Origin: Fodinibacter sp963707895
GTDB lineage: Bacteria > Actinomycetota > Actinomycetes > Actinomycetales > Dermatophilaceae
NCBI GenBank assembly: GCA_963707895.1
Contig: CAVPRS010000002.1
Coordinates: forward strand, 310,001 to 374,000
Direction: 5' to 3'
DNA: 64,000 bases
The translations under genes were made by a program, and so were the position numbers. The notes beneath the pieces were generated by a model. It had not been told where the DNA came from, did no database searches, and saw only the letters and a program-made list of their open reading frames with translations. The stretch's first letter is position 1. Each line of letters begins with the position of its first letter. This document shows positions 35,710-44,104 of the stretch, in pieces.

Positions 35710-37398
35710 TCAGACGTCGGCCGCCCGCTGCAGCGCCACGCGGGTGGCCGCGTGCCGCTCGAGCACCCGCTCCACCGGCTGCACGATCTCCGACTCGGCC
35801 ACTTCGTCGATCGAGGCCCGCAGCCGTCCGTCCATGACCCGGCCGCGGCGGCGGGCACCCACGCGCGCCAGCCAGCGCGAGACGAGGGCGAGCAGCAGCC
35901 CGCCGAGCAGGCCGAGCACGAAGAGCACGAGGGGCACCGGTACGACGCCGATGGTCGGCGGGTCGCCGATGACCTGGTCGAGCTGGGCCCAGCCGACCAC
36001 GACGTAGAGGGCGAGCCACAGGAACCCGACGACGGCCGCCACGGCCAGCACGACCTGGGCCAGGCCCACCACGCGCCACCAGATCGGCACCCGGGCGAGC
36101 AACGAGGTCCCCACGACGGCGCGGTCGAGGGCGTCCCCGAGCGCGGGACCGGGTGGGTCGGCGGCGCGCTCCACGGCATCCGCCCACGGGTGCGGCAGCT
36201 CGGCGCTGGCACGGTCGGCGAGCCGGCGGGTGGCGAGGTCGACCGCCGCGCGCGCGGCGGGGCTCGGTGGCGGCAGCGACGAGCGGCCGAGCACCGAGCG
36301 CACGTCGGCGTCGGTGACCCGGATGTCGCGGCCGTCGAGCCGCAGCCGGCGCAGCGGGCGCGGACGCAGCCGCTGCACCCAGCGGGTGAACGGCCAGCCG
36401 GTGCTGGCCGCGGCCTCCATCCGGTAGTCGCGCTCGACGGCCTCGACGACAGTCGGCACCCCGGCGCTGCGGGCCAGCGCGTCGAGCAGCTCGGCCCGTG
36501 CGGCGGCGTCGACGACCGGCTCGCCCTCGGCGACGTGGGCGGTGAGCGCCCCGGCAGCCGCCCGCACGTCGCCGGCGAGCCGGGCCCGCGACATGGTGCG
36601 GCCGGCCACGGCGTTGGCCAGCCGCTGGTGCAGCTCATCGAGACCGTCGCCGGTGGTCACCGAGGTGGCGAGCACGGTGGCGCGCGGCACGCCGTCGCGC
36701 TCCATCAGGCGCACCAGGTCGGCGCGGCACTGCGCGACCTCGGCCTCGGTGAGCCGGTCGGCCTGGTTGAGCACCACCATCGTCACGGCCTCGTGCGTCG
36801 CCAGGGCGGCGACGTAGTCGTCGTGCAGCCGGGCGTCGGCGTACTTCTGCGGGTCGGTGACCCACACGAACAGGTCGACGAGCTCGAGCACCCGCTCGGC
36901 CTCCGTGCGGTTGCCGAGCTCGCGCGAGTCGAAGTCGGGCAGGTCGAGCAGCACCAACCCGTCGAGCGAGCCGACCGGACCCCCGCGCCGGCCCCCACCG
37001 TTCCCATCGGCCGGCTCGGCCGGGACGAGGTGACGGGTGCCCACGCCGAGCCAGTCGAGCAGGTCACCGACCGGCTCCTCGCCCCAGATGGCGGCCGTCG
37101 GGGTCGATGTGGTGGGCCGTCGCACGCCGACCGTCGCCACGGGAGCGCCGACGAGCACGTTGAACAGCGAGGACTTGCCGCTCCCCGTGGCCCCGGCCAG
37201 CGCGACGACGGTGTGGCCGCCGACGAGGGCGGTGCGCTCGGAGACCTTCGCGACGACGGCGTCGGCACGCTCGCGCTCCGGCGCCGGCAGCTGCGCACCG
37301 CCGGCCTCGACTGCAGCGGCGAGCGCGGTCGCGGCCGCCGACAGCTGCTCGGCCGATACCACGGCACCCCGCGAGGAGCCCATCCGCAGGGGGCTCAC
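35710..37398 (-). CDS. Dynamin-like GTPase, second of pair
   Basis: 562 residues. G1 'GATGSGKSSLFN', a Thr-rich switch 'RRPTTSTPTA', G3 'LLDLPDFDS' and G4 'VLNQADRL' form a GTPase domain. A helical middle leads to two C-terminal membrane helices (about 435-465 and 480-505), 'WWRVVGLAQVVLAVAAVVGFLW' and 'LVLFVLGLLGGLLLALV'. Start overlaps the stop of the upstream GTPase (ATGA). The tandem arrangement and membrane anchoring resemble bacterial dynamin-like pairs (DynAB, IniA/IniC), proposed to remodel membranes. Specific role unknown. Confidence 0.83.
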   Translation of the reverse strand: MSPLRMGSSRGAVVSAEQLSAAATALAAAVEAGGAQLPAPERERADAVVAKVSERTALVGGHTVVALAGATGSGKSSLFNVLVGAPVATVGVRRPTTSTPTAAIWGEEPVGDLLDWLGVGTRHLVPAEPADGNGGGRRGGPVGSLDGLVLLDLPDFDSRELGNRTEAERVLELVDLFVWVTDPQKYADARLHDDYVAALATHEAVTMVVLNQADRLTEAEVAQCRADLVRLMERDGVPRATVLATSVTTGDGLDELHQRLANAVAGRTMSRARLAGDVRAAAGALTAHVAEGEPVVDAAARAELLDALARSAGVPTVVEAVERDYRMEAAASTGWPFTRWVQRLRPRPLRRLRLDGRDIRVTDADVRSVLGRSSLPPPSPAARAAVDLATRRLADRASAELPHPWADAVERAADPPGPALGDALDRAVVGTSLLARVPIWWRVVGLAQVVLAVAAVVGFLWLALYVVVGWAQLDQVIGDPPTIGVVPVPLVLFVLGLLGGLLLALVSRWLARVGARRRGRVMDGRLRASIDEVAESEIVQPVERVLERHAATRVALQRAADV

Positions 37399-39104
37399 CG
37401 CACCACCGCCCGCAGCTGGGCCGCGACGGCCGACAGGCGCTGCGCCTGGTCGGCGGGGGCCGCGAGCTCGTCGAGGGCCGCGGCGTAGCGCTGCCGCTCG
37501 GCGGAGTACAGGGCGTCGGCGCGCTCGAGGAGGCTGTGTCGTGCCTTGGCCGCCATCTCACGAACCGCCTGGTCGCCGAAGATCGCCTCGAGCACGCGCT
37601 GGGCGAGCAGCGCCGTGCCGCCGGCGATGCCGATCTCGGCTCCGGTGAGCCCCGCTGTGCTGCCGAAGGCGACGAGCATGAGGAACAGCCCGATGGCGTT
37701 GAGCCCATAGGCCGCGATGCGGGCGTTGGTGCGCCGCCCCTGCCCCTCGGTGCTCACCAGCTCGAGCACCTCGCCCTGCCAGTCGCGCACGAGCCGGGCG
37801 ATGTCGGGGCCGAGTCCCGGGGCCGGTTTGGCGAGGTCGGGGTGCGCGGCCAGCAGCTGGCCGCCGCCGGGCAGCCGGCGCCAGGTACGAGCCGTCTCGG
37901 AGGCGGCGGTCTCGGCGTTGGAGAGCAGGAGCGCGGCGACCCCCGTCTGCAGGGCCTCCCCGAGGCCGTCGGCGGGCGGCGGGTTGCCCTTGATGGCCGC
38001 GGTGAGCTTGTCGCGCCACTTCGAGATGGTCGACTCCACCTGTCGGAAGAACTCACCAGTGCCCACGAACTCCTGCCACCGGGCGAGCACCTCGCCGCGC
38101 AGCAGGGTGCCGTCGGTCATGCCGTGGTCGACGCGGCGGTGGGCCTCGTCGAACGACTCGTCGACCGCCTTGCGCAGCGACACAGCGGCGTCGTTCTGGT
38201 CACGGCTCGCCACGACGAGCTCGGCGGTGCGCCCCGAGAGGGAGTCGACCGCGCCGCGCAGGGTCTGCCCGACGACGATCGAACGCGCCCGGGCGTCGCT
38301 GGCCAGCGCCTGGAGCCACGAGCGGAGCCGCTCCACGGCATCCGGGGGGAGCCGTCCGGCGGCGTCGAGGGTGGTCTCGGGGACGGTGAAGATCGGGGCC
38401 GTCGGCAGGCCCTGCTCCCGCAGCATCGAGGCGAGGTGGGGACGGATCTCGGCGACGGCATCCGGCGGGATCCGGTCGAGCACGATGGCCACGGAGGTAC
38501 CACGGTCGGCGGCGGTCCGCAGCAGGTCCCACGGCACGGCATCGGCGTAGCGCGCCGCGGTGGTGACGAAGAGCCACAGGTCGGCGGCGGAGAGCAGCTG
38601 GGTGGCGATCGCTCGGTTGGCCGAGACGACCGAGTCGATGTCGGGGGCGTCGAGCAGGGCCATGCCGGCGGGCAGCGCGGTGGACTCGACCAGCCGCACG
38701 GTCCCTGGCTGCGCCTCGCCGGTCTCCTGGCCGGTGACCCGCGCGAGCCCGGGGAGGATGCGCGCGTCGGCGAACCAGTGGCGGTCGTCGGGGTGGTGCA
38801 CCAGCACGGGTGAGGTCGTGGTGGGGCGCAGCACTCCCGAGCGGCTGACCTCGGCGCCGACGACCGAGTTGACCAGGGTCGACTTGCCCGCACCGGTGGA
38901 GCCGCCGACGACCGCGAGCAGCGGGGCGTCGATGGCGCGCAGGCGCGGCAGCACGTAGTCGTCGAGCTGCTGGAGCAGCTGGCGGCGGGAGGCCTCGGCC
39001 GGCGCGCGGCTCGTGACGTCGAGCGGCAGCCTGGCCCCCTCGACGGCATCGCGCAGACCCTCGACTGCGGAGACCAGTGCCTCCACGTCTCCGTCCACCG
39101 TCAC
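37395..39104 (-). CDS. Dynamin-like GTPase, first of pair
   Basis: 569 residues. G1 'GGSTGAGKSTLVNSVVG', switch 'RPTTTSP', G3 'LLDAPDIDS' and G4-like 'VLDRIPP' make a dynamin-type G domain. A long helical middle (about 240-400) follows, then a hydrophobic segment near 455-485 ('IGLFLMLVAFGSTAGLTGAEIGIAGG') and a C-terminal coiled helix. Upstream partner of the 35710-37398 GTPase with ATGA overlap, so the two probably form a heteromeric membrane-associated machine. It is divergent from the thpR-like gene. Confidence 0.83.
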   Translation of the reverse strand: MTVDGDVEALVSAVEGLRDAVEGARLPLDVTSRAPAEASRRQLLQQLDDYVLPRLRAIDAPLLAVVGGSTGAGKSTLVNSVVGAEVSRSGVLRPTTTSPVLVHHPDDRHWFADARILPGLARVTGQETGEAQPGTVRLVESTALPAGMALLDAPDIDSVVSANRAIATQLLSAADLWLFVTTAARYADAVPWDLLRTAADRGTSVAIVLDRIPPDAVAEIRPHLASMLREQGLPTAPIFTVPETTLDAAGRLPPDAVERLRSWLQALASDARARSIVVGQTLRGAVDSLSGRTAELVVASRDQNDAAVSLRKAVDESFDEAHRRVDHGMTDGTLLRGEVLARWQEFVGTGEFFRQVESTISKWRDKLTAAIKGNPPPADGLGEALQTGVAALLLSNAETAASETARTWRRLPGGGQLLAAHPDLAKPAPGLGPDIARLVRDWQGEVLELVSTEGQGRRTNARIAAYGLNAIGLFLMLVAFGSTAGLTGAEIGIAGGTALLAQRVLEAIFGDQAVREMAAKARHSLLERADALYSAERQRYAAALDELAAPADQAQRLSAVAAQLRAVVR

Positions 39105-39171
39105 GGCGCAAGCCTAACGACCCCGCGCAGGTGGGCCCGCCATTGCCGGGGCGCGGCGGATGATGTCCGTC

Positions 39172-39741
39172 ATGCGACTGTTCGTGTGCGTCGAGCCCCC
39201 TCAGGATGCCGTCGAGCACCTCGACGAGTACCTCGCCGTGCGACGCGGATCGGGGCCCGAGGTGAGGTGGTCGGACCCGGACCAGTGGCACCTGACCCTG
39301 GCGTTCATGGGGTCGGCGCCGGAGCGGGTGGTCGAGGACGTCGTCGACGCAGTCGCCGCGGTGGCCGCGCGCACCCCTCGGCTCGAGCTGTCGGTGGCCG
39401 GCGGCGGTTGCTTCCCCGACGTGACCCGGGCGAAGGTGCTCTGGGCGGGCGTCGACGGGTCGGCGGAGGCGCTGGCCGCCCTGTCGCGGCTGGCGCGCGG
39501 GGTGCGGTCAGCCTGCTCGGTGGCGGGGGCAGCGCCCGCCGGTGGGCCGTTCGTCCCGCACCTGACCCTGGGCCGGTTCCCGCAGGCCCAGGACGCCACC
39601 CGGTGGGTGCGGGTCCTGGAGGCGTGTGCCGGCCCGCCGTGGATGGCGTCGGAGGTCGCCGTCGTCGCGTCGCACCTGCCGCGCGAACGGGGCCACCGCC
39701 CACGGCACGAGGTGCTCGCGCGGCTCGCCCTCGGCGAGTGA
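39172..39741 (+). CDS. thpR: RNA 2',3'-cyclic phosphodiesterase / 2'-5' RNA ligase family (ThpR)
   Basis: 189 residues from ATG 39172 (ATG 39160 also possible). Two HxT motifs, 'HLTLAFMG' and 'HLTLGRFP', are the catalytic His-Thr pairs of the 2H phosphoesterase fold; 'MRLFVCVEPP' is the usual N terminus. The enzyme opens 2',3'-cyclic phosphates on RNA to 2'-phosphate; the reverse ligation is seen in vitro. It stands alone just upstream of the tRNA-Arg gene. Confidence 0.92.
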   Translation: MRLFVCVEPPQDAVEHLDEYLAVRRGSGPEVRWSDPDQWHLTLAFMGSAPERVVEDVVDAVAAVAARTPRLELSVAGGGCFPDVTRAKVLWAGVDGSAEALAALSRLARGVRSACSVAGAAPAGGPFVPHLTLGRFPQAQDATRWVRVLEACAGPPWMASEVAVVASHLPRERGHRPRHEVLARLALGE

Positions 39742-39786
39742 GGCCGCGCACCTACACTGGCGGCGGCATCCGGCCCGGGTGCCATG

Positions 39787-39859
39787 GCCCCCGTAGCTCA
39801 GCGGATAGAGCAAGAGCCTTCTAATCTCGAGGTCGCAGGTTCGAGTCCTGCCGGGGGCG
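39787..39859 (+). tRNA. tRNA-Arg (UCU anticodon)
   Basis: 73 bases. Acceptor GCCCCCG/CGGGGGC, D stem GCTC/GAGC and T stem GCAGG/CCTGC pair perfectly, with T loop TTCGAGT. The anticodon loop CTTCTAA gives TCT. The anticodon stem AGAGC/TCTCG pairs only in its three middle positions; 27-43 (A-G) and 31-39 (C-U) are mispaired. CCA is not encoded. It marks the left edge of the accessory region, and the mispairs would fit a 3' half replaced by an integrating element. Confidence 0.9.
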
Positions 39860-39963
39860 CAGTTGAAAACACGGCTTGACCTGCACGAACACCAGATCGG
39901 ATTCCGAAGCGTGCCCTAAGCGTGCACTAACGCCTGGCTCCTCGTGCCCCTTGCCCAAGCAGC

Positions 39964-39980
39964 AACTGTTAACTACAGTT
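39964..39980. promoter_or_regulatory. Toxin-antitoxin operator (inverted repeat)
   Basis: AACTGT-TAACT-ACAGTT, a perfect 6-5-6 palindrome ending five bases before the toxin ATG, with a GTTAAC core. Its position over the start region and its low GC compared with the surroundings fit an autoregulatory operator bound by the antitoxin or the toxin-antitoxin complex. A TTGACA overlaps its right end (39979-39984). Confidence 0.7.
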
Positions 39981-39985
39981 GACAC

Positions 39986-40300
39986 ATGGTCGACGTCATC
40001 ACGTCCTCGACGTTCGATCGGTGGTTACGCAAACTGAAGGATCGCCGGGCTGCCGCACGGGTCCTGATCCGTATTGACCGGCTCGCCGCGGGCAACCCTG
40101 GCGACGTCAAACCAGTCGGAGGCGGCCTCTCCGAGCTCCGCATCGACTACGGACCGGGCTACCGGGTCTACTACCTGCGCGAGGGCGACCGGCTGATCCT
40201 GTTGCTCTGTGGCGGGGATAAGTCGACCCAGAGCGCTGACATCGCGGCCGCGCAAGACATCGCCCAACAGTGGCGAGCGAAACAAGGAGGAGACCGATGA
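39986..40300 (+). CDS. Type II toxin, RelE/ParE (HigB-like, HI1419 type)
   Basis: 104 residues. 'FDRWLRKLKDRRAAARVLIRIDRLAAGNPGDVKPVGGGLSELRIDYGPGYRVYYLREGDRLILLLCGGDKSTQSADIAAAQDIA' is the signature of the HI1419-type addiction-module killer proteins of the RelE/ParE superfamily. The 'LSELRIDYGPGYRVYY' strand pair and 'CGGDKSTQ' C-terminal turn are the conserved core. Likely a ribosome-dependent mRNA endonuclease. The toxin gene precedes the antitoxin and overlaps it by 4 bases. Confidence 0.92.
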   Translation: MVDVITSSTFDRWLRKLKDRRAAARVLIRIDRLAAGNPGDVKPVGGGLSELRIDYGPGYRVYYLREGDRLILLLCGGDKSTQSADIAAAQDIAQQWRAKQGGDR

Positions 40301-40599
40301 GCGACAAGAGTGAGACCTTCTCCCCCTTCGACGCTGCCGACTACCTCTCCAGCTTCGACGACGTCGCGGCCTACCTCGAGGCCGTGATCGACGAAGGCGA
40401 CGACGACCCCGCCCTGATCGCCCAGGCACTGGGTGCCATCGCGCGCTCCGGCAACGTCAGCGAACTCGCGCGCCGAGCGGGGATGAGCCGCGAGGGTCTT
40501 TACAAGGCTCTGTCCGCTGACGGCAACCCCAGCTTCGCCACCGTGCTCAAGGTGTCCCGGGCCCTCGGCCTACGGCTGCACTTCGAGTCCATAGCGTGA
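40297..40599 (+). CDS. Type II antitoxin, HI1420 family (HTH)
   Basis: 100 residues. 'FDAADYL.S.DDVAAYLEAVIDEGDDDPALIAQALGAIARSGNVSELARRAGMSREGLYKALSADGNPSFATVLKVSRALGL' is the typical HI1420-type antidote with an Xre-like helix-turn-helix at about 55-90. It should neutralise the upstream toxin and repress the operon via the palindrome before the toxin gene. ATG overlaps the toxin stop; AAGGAGGAG at 40284-40292 gives strong translation of the antitoxin. Confidence 0.92.
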   Translation: MSDKSETFSPFDAADYLSSFDDVAAYLEAVIDEGDDDPALIAQALGAIARSGNVSELARRAGMSREGLYKALSADGNPSFATVLKVSRALGLRLHFESIA

Positions 40600-40679
40600 G
40601 GATGCGACGACGTCCGCGCTAACTCACTATCCGCGGCATGTGCGGACGATGGAATGGCCGCTGACGAAGGCAGGGATCA

Positions 40680-41114
40680 CTACCCGGCGACCTGGTCATC
40701 AACGAGGACCCGCTCGACGAAGGAGAACAGGTCGGGGTCGGAGATTCTGTCCAAAGCTCCGAGGTCGCTCATCGTGTCGACGAAGCCGACACGACCATCA
40801 CCGAGCAACACCCAGTAGTTGCCGCAGCCGTCTCCGGCGACCGGCAGCCAACCGGGCTCAGCCCACTCAGGGAACATCGCCAAAATGCTCGGAAGGTCGA
40901 GGAAGGTGTTCTCAGGGCGTTGCCCGTATATGCCACCAGGTCCGATAGCACCGCCGTTACAGATCGTCAGCAACGCGGCCAGCTCTTCGGGCAAGGGCCG
41001 CCCGAGGCGCTTCTCGAGGCGCGCCAACTGCCCGGGCGAGGCTCCCTCGAGTACCTCCTCTGGGGCTCTGACGGCGCCGTGGATCAACTCACTGACTCGC
41101 ACGAGGCCACCCAT
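40680..41114 (-). CDS. SMI1/KNR4 (SUKH) family protein
   Basis: 144 residues. 'LARLEKRLGRPLPEELAALLTICNGGAI', 'FLDLPSILAMFPEWAEPGWLPVAGDGCGNYWVLLGDGRVGFVDTMSDLGAL' is the SUKH fold: a conserved LP.E.. helix, 'W.P.A.DG.G.YW.L' strands and an aromatic turn. Bacterial SUKH proteins are frequent immunity proteins of polymorphic nuclease toxins. No toxin gene is adjacent, so it may be an orphan immunity gene. Confidence 0.85.
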   Translation of the reverse strand: MGGLVRVSELIHGAVRAPEEVLEGASPGQLARLEKRLGRPLPEELAALLTICNGGAIGPGGIYGQRPENTFLDLPSILAMFPEWAEPGWLPVAGDGCGNYWVLLGDGRVGFVDTMSDLGALDRISDPDLFSFVERVLVDDQVAG

Positions 41115-41184
41115 GTCGAGACCTTAAGCCGGATGAGGATCGCTTGCACCACTCGCGGCAGGTGGGGACGTTGAGGAGCGTCTG

Positions 41185-41538
41185 TCAAAGGCGTTCAAAG
41201 GGGTCGAAGTAGGGCCACTCCTCATGGAGGGCGTCGCCCAGTGCTCGCCCCTGAGGGTCGCGCAGGTCCAATGTCGGGCACCGCGAAGATCCGCCGTCCA
41301 GGGTGACCAGTGCACTGTGCGTCATGCCACTCAGGGCCCATCGAACGACGTCAACGATCTTGACGATGTCAATCTCGGTGAGCCCCACCTGGCTGATCGC
41401 GGCAACCAGCTCCGGTTCACCTTTCAGGTCCCCTCGAAGGGCTCCCCCAACGGCGGCAGCCCAGTACTCCGCGCTCGCCGCCAAGTCTTGCAGTAGGGCT
41501 TCGCGGCTCTCTTGGGACTCCACTCCAGGCCAGGTCAT
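41185..41538 (-). CDS. Hypothetical protein (possible immunity protein)
   Basis: 117 residues from ATG 41538 ('MTWPGVESQESREALLQDLAASAEYW'); in-frame starts further upstream are possible. Helical N-terminal half, then 'LTEIDIVKIVDVVRWALSGMTHSALVTLDGGSSRCPTLDLRDPQGRALGDALHEEWPYFDPFERL'. No family recognised. Small size, neutral-acidic charge and position 70 bases from a SUKH gene on the same strand suggest another immunity-type protein, but this is inference only. Confidence 0.6.
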   Translation of the reverse strand: MTWPGVESQESREALLQDLAASAEYWAAAVGGALRGDLKGEPELVAAISQVGLTEIDIVKIVDVVRWALSGMTHSALVTLDGGSSRCPTLDLRDPQGRALGDALHEEWPYFDPFERL

Positions 41539-41684
41539 CTGCGCAGCCTTCCAGCGTTGCTCCGAGTTCACCACCCGCGGCAGATGAGTGCGTCCATCAC
41601 TGGGGTGTTGAAAGCTGCTGCAGCTGGGGACGCGCATGGGCGCACCTCCGCAAGCACCTGGCCCGGAGTCGGGATACTGCACTC

Positions 41685-42629
41685 ATGACGATGTCGGCTC
41701 TGCGGGCGCGATGGCAGGGCGTAGAAGGTGCGCGGTTGGCGGCTGCGTCCTTGGCGTGGCTGTTCGGCGATGGGCCGGCGCCAGAGGTTGGCCGTCATGA
41801 AGGGCGCTTGGACCTTCGAGGGCTGCCTGCCCCCGCGCCGTCGGTGACGCGCAGTGAGCCGATGGGCGATTCAGTTGTACGAGTGCTCAATGGGCTCAGT
41901 AAGGCCGAGGGGCGGCGCTGGTCCTCGGTTGACCTCAGCGGGGCAGCGTTGCGCTCCCTGCGGTTCTGGGACTTCTTGTGCGAGGACTGCCTCTTTAACC
42001 AGGTGCAGGCGCCTGATTGGCGTCTGTGGGGTGCGGAGTTCGTCGACTGCTCTTTTGTGGGCGCGGACCTGCGCCAGTCCGCCCTGGGCACCGACACCGG
42101 ACCGCACTTGAACACCTGGACGCGGGTGGACTTCGACCGCGCGAACCTCAGCTCGAGTCTCTTCCTGGGCGGGACCGTGGAGGGATGCTCATTTCGGCGC
42201 ACCAGCCTGCGTGACGTCGAGTTTCTCCAGATCGCCCTGCGGGGGTGCGTCTTCAGCGGTCCGATGAAGCAAGTCCTCTTCGACGGTCGGCGGCTGACGG
42301 GTCATCGTCCGGACCCGTCCCCGCTGGCGAACGTGGACTTCTCGGAGACCCAGTTCCAGGACGTGGACTTTCGCGGCTGCAACTTCGAGGGCGTCACCTG
42401 GCCGCCGGGCGTGCGGCTAATCCCCAACTTCCCTGTGGTCGCCGGCCGCCTGGTGTCTCGCTTCGCCGGTCGAGACGACATGAACGCGAAGATGCTCGTC
42501 GGCATGCTCCAGAACGAGCTGAGACTCCCCGGTGAGGACGATTGGACAGGAGTGTTCGTCCGTACCGACTGGGCGCGCGATGGCGGCGAGGAACTCGCAG
42601 ATTTCGCAGAGCAGGCATTCTTCGGCTAG
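41685..42629 (+). CDS. Pentapeptide-repeat protein
   Basis: 314 residues. Residues ~80-245 show repeated A(D/N)LxX-type five-residue units: 'VDLSGAALRSLRFWDFLCEDCLFNQVQAPDWRLWGAEFVDCSFVGADLRQSALG', 'VDFDRANLSSSLFLGGTVEGCSFRRTSLRDVEFLQIALRGCVFSG', 'VDFSETQFQDVDFRGCNFEGV'. These form a right-handed quadrilateral beta-helix. The C-terminal ~60 residues are a different, helical segment. Some relatives mimic DNA and protect gyrase; others are of unknown role. Isolated in the accessory region. Confidence 0.8.
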   Translation: MTMSALRARWQGVEGARLAAASLAWLFGDGPAPEVGRHEGRLDLRGLPAPAPSVTRSEPMGDSVVRVLNGLSKAEGRRWSSVDLSGAALRSLRFWDFLCEDCLFNQVQAPDWRLWGAEFVDCSFVGADLRQSALGTDTGPHLNTWTRVDFDRANLSSSLFLGGTVEGCSFRRTSLRDVEFLQIALRGCVFSGPMKQVLFDGRRLTGHRPDPSPLANVDFSETQFQDVDFRGCNFEGVTWPPGVRLIPNFPVVAGRLVSRFAGRDDMNAKMLVGMLQNELRLPGEDDWTGVFVRTDWARDGGEELADFAEQAFFG

Positions 42630-42736
42630 CGGTGACCGGTGCGTCAGCCACAACAACCGACCGAGCGCCCAGTGTTTGACCACTACGCGCGCACCTTTGT
42701 CCAGTCACCCCATCGCGGCATGGGCGGATGGGCCTG

Positions 42737-43048
42737 CTAGGCCAGCCGGCTCATTCGAACCCGGGCGCAACGAGCCGTCAGTGAGGTGCCGTCGCTCCAC
42801 AGCACCATCTCGACGAACACTTCGTCCACATCGAGTTCGGTGACCCGCACCTCGGTCAACTCGGCGTACGTCCATGGCAAGGCGACGTCGCGTGAAACGG
42901 ACCACTCGGTTACGCCGTCGAGCGTGAGGTCCTACCGACGGGACTCCGTGTCCTCGACGACCTCCACACCGAACTGGAGGGTCCACGCCACCGGATCGAA
43001 AAGGACCGAGGTGAGGCTCCCACCCCACAGTTCATCTGTCTCAGGCAC
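42737..43048 (-). pseudogene. Small hypothetical gene broken by an in-frame amber codon
   Basis: From GTG 43048 the frame reads 'VPETDELWGGSLTSVLFDPVAWTLQFGVEVVEDTESRR', then TAG at 42932-42934, then 'DLTLDGVTEWSVSRDVALPWTYAELTEVRVTELDVDEVFVEMVLWSDGTSLTARCARVRMSRLA' and TAG. The two parts join into one plausible beta-rich protein of about 103 residues, with strand periodicity and a Trp-rich core. A TAC Tyr to TAG change would explain the break ('RRYDLTL'). No family recognised; small single-domain style fits the immunity-like neighbours. Confidence 0.6.
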
Positions 43049-43292
43049 GCGAGGATACTTTCAGACACCAGCCGTCATGTCCGTCCATCGGCAAGTCTGC
43101 AAAGCACACGATCCGCGGCAAATCCGGTAAGGCGTCCGGTGATGGGCGGGCCCATCTGCTGCCGCGCGCTGCCCATCGGACTTGCCCCGATGATCGCCGT
43201 CCCCGTCCGCGGGAGGAATCGCTGCATGCGTGGCACGGTGGTCCTCAGCACCAGTCGGTCTGACCGACTTGACGAGAGTGAGGACCCGCAGC

Positions 43293-43778
43293 GTGGAGAT
43301 CATTCCCGGTACTGGGCTGCCGGTCGCGCAGGTCGGACAGACTCTGACCGACATCGAGGCGGTCGTGGGCCTGGCCGACGACATTCAGGCCGACCCTGAC
43401 CGTGCGTACTGGCACCGCCACGTACCCGCCTTCGTCGCCCACTTCGACCGCGACGGGGTGGTCGAGCTCGTCGAGGCGTACTACTCGCAAGGCGACCAGG
43501 AGCAGGTCACCTTGGGCGGGGTGCAGCTGACCTTCCGGCTGATGGACGACGTCGTGGCCGACCTCGAGGCGGCCGGGATGCACGCCCGACGCATGGACAT
43601 CGGCTTCGACTTCGACGAGGGCTTCAGCGTGTGGTCGATGAGCTCCCTGAGCACGGCTGACCTCACTGGGGGTTCGTACGACCCAGATGACGAGCGGTTA
43701 GTCGTCGAAGGCGTCGCCGTGGGAGCACCCAGCTACTTCCAGGATCCTGCACGCGCGTCGACCGACCCTGTGCAGTAG
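43293..43778 (+). CDS. Hypothetical protein
   Basis: 161 residues from GTG 43293, with AGGA eight bases upstream; a longer in-frame start at 43230 exists. 'VEIIPGTGLPVAQVGQTLTDIEAVVG' opens the protein, and 'VPAFVAHFDRDGVVELVEAYYS' and 'HARRMDIGFDFDEGFSVWSMSSL' suggest an alternating alpha/beta fold with an acidic surface. No recognised domain. Acidic, small and in the accessory region; an immunity-type role is possible but unproven. Confidence 0.65.
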   Translation: MEIIPGTGLPVAQVGQTLTDIEAVVGLADDIQADPDRAYWHRHVPAFVAHFDRDGVVELVEAYYSQGDQEQVTLGGVQLTFRLMDDVVADLEAAGMHARRMDIGFDFDEGFSVWSMSSLSTADLTGGSYDPDDERLVVEGVAVGAPSYFQDPARASTDPVQ

Positions 43779-43826
43779 TCCCGTCACACGGCAGTTGAGT
43801 GCACTTGTCGCGCCGCGGGGAAATCG

Positions 43827-44104
43827 GTGCAGCATGATCGACCTTTGGGGAGACTTCTGCGCTGGGCTGCCGTGCTGGCACTCGTGGTGCTGGCTGTCAG
43901 CTGTTCCGCCAAGGGAGCCGGCCACGCGTTCGTCGCCCCGGGGGGGCTTCGCGCGGTCCGGGATATCGGTCGCACCTGGGAGTACCGCGGTGGTCGGTCT
44001 GCCTCGCTGAGGCGTTCCTGCGCTGGCTGGAGGAAGAGGAAGCCCCCCTGCGTCGACGTAAGGGGTTTCCGGGTGGTGGTCAGCCCACGATTCCCGTGGC
44101 CTGA
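43827..44104 (+). pseudogene. Possible small lipoprotein gene, frameshifted
   Basis: From GTG 43827 the frame gives 'RLLRWAAVLALVVLAVSCSAKG', a lipoprotein signal peptide with lipobox LAVSC (Cys26). The frame stays open but loses protein-like character after a run of seven G at 43940-43946. Adding one G would continue as '...SVCLAEAFLRWLEEEEAPLRRRKGFPGGGQPTIPVA' and stop at 44104. This would give about 92 residues. The tail overlaps the convergent membrane gene. Weak case: no homologue recognised. Confidence 0.3.

Noticed and set aside
42786..43130. 114-codon plus-strand Ser/Thr-rich frame
   Set aside because: Low-complexity shadow of the minus-strand amber-broken gene.
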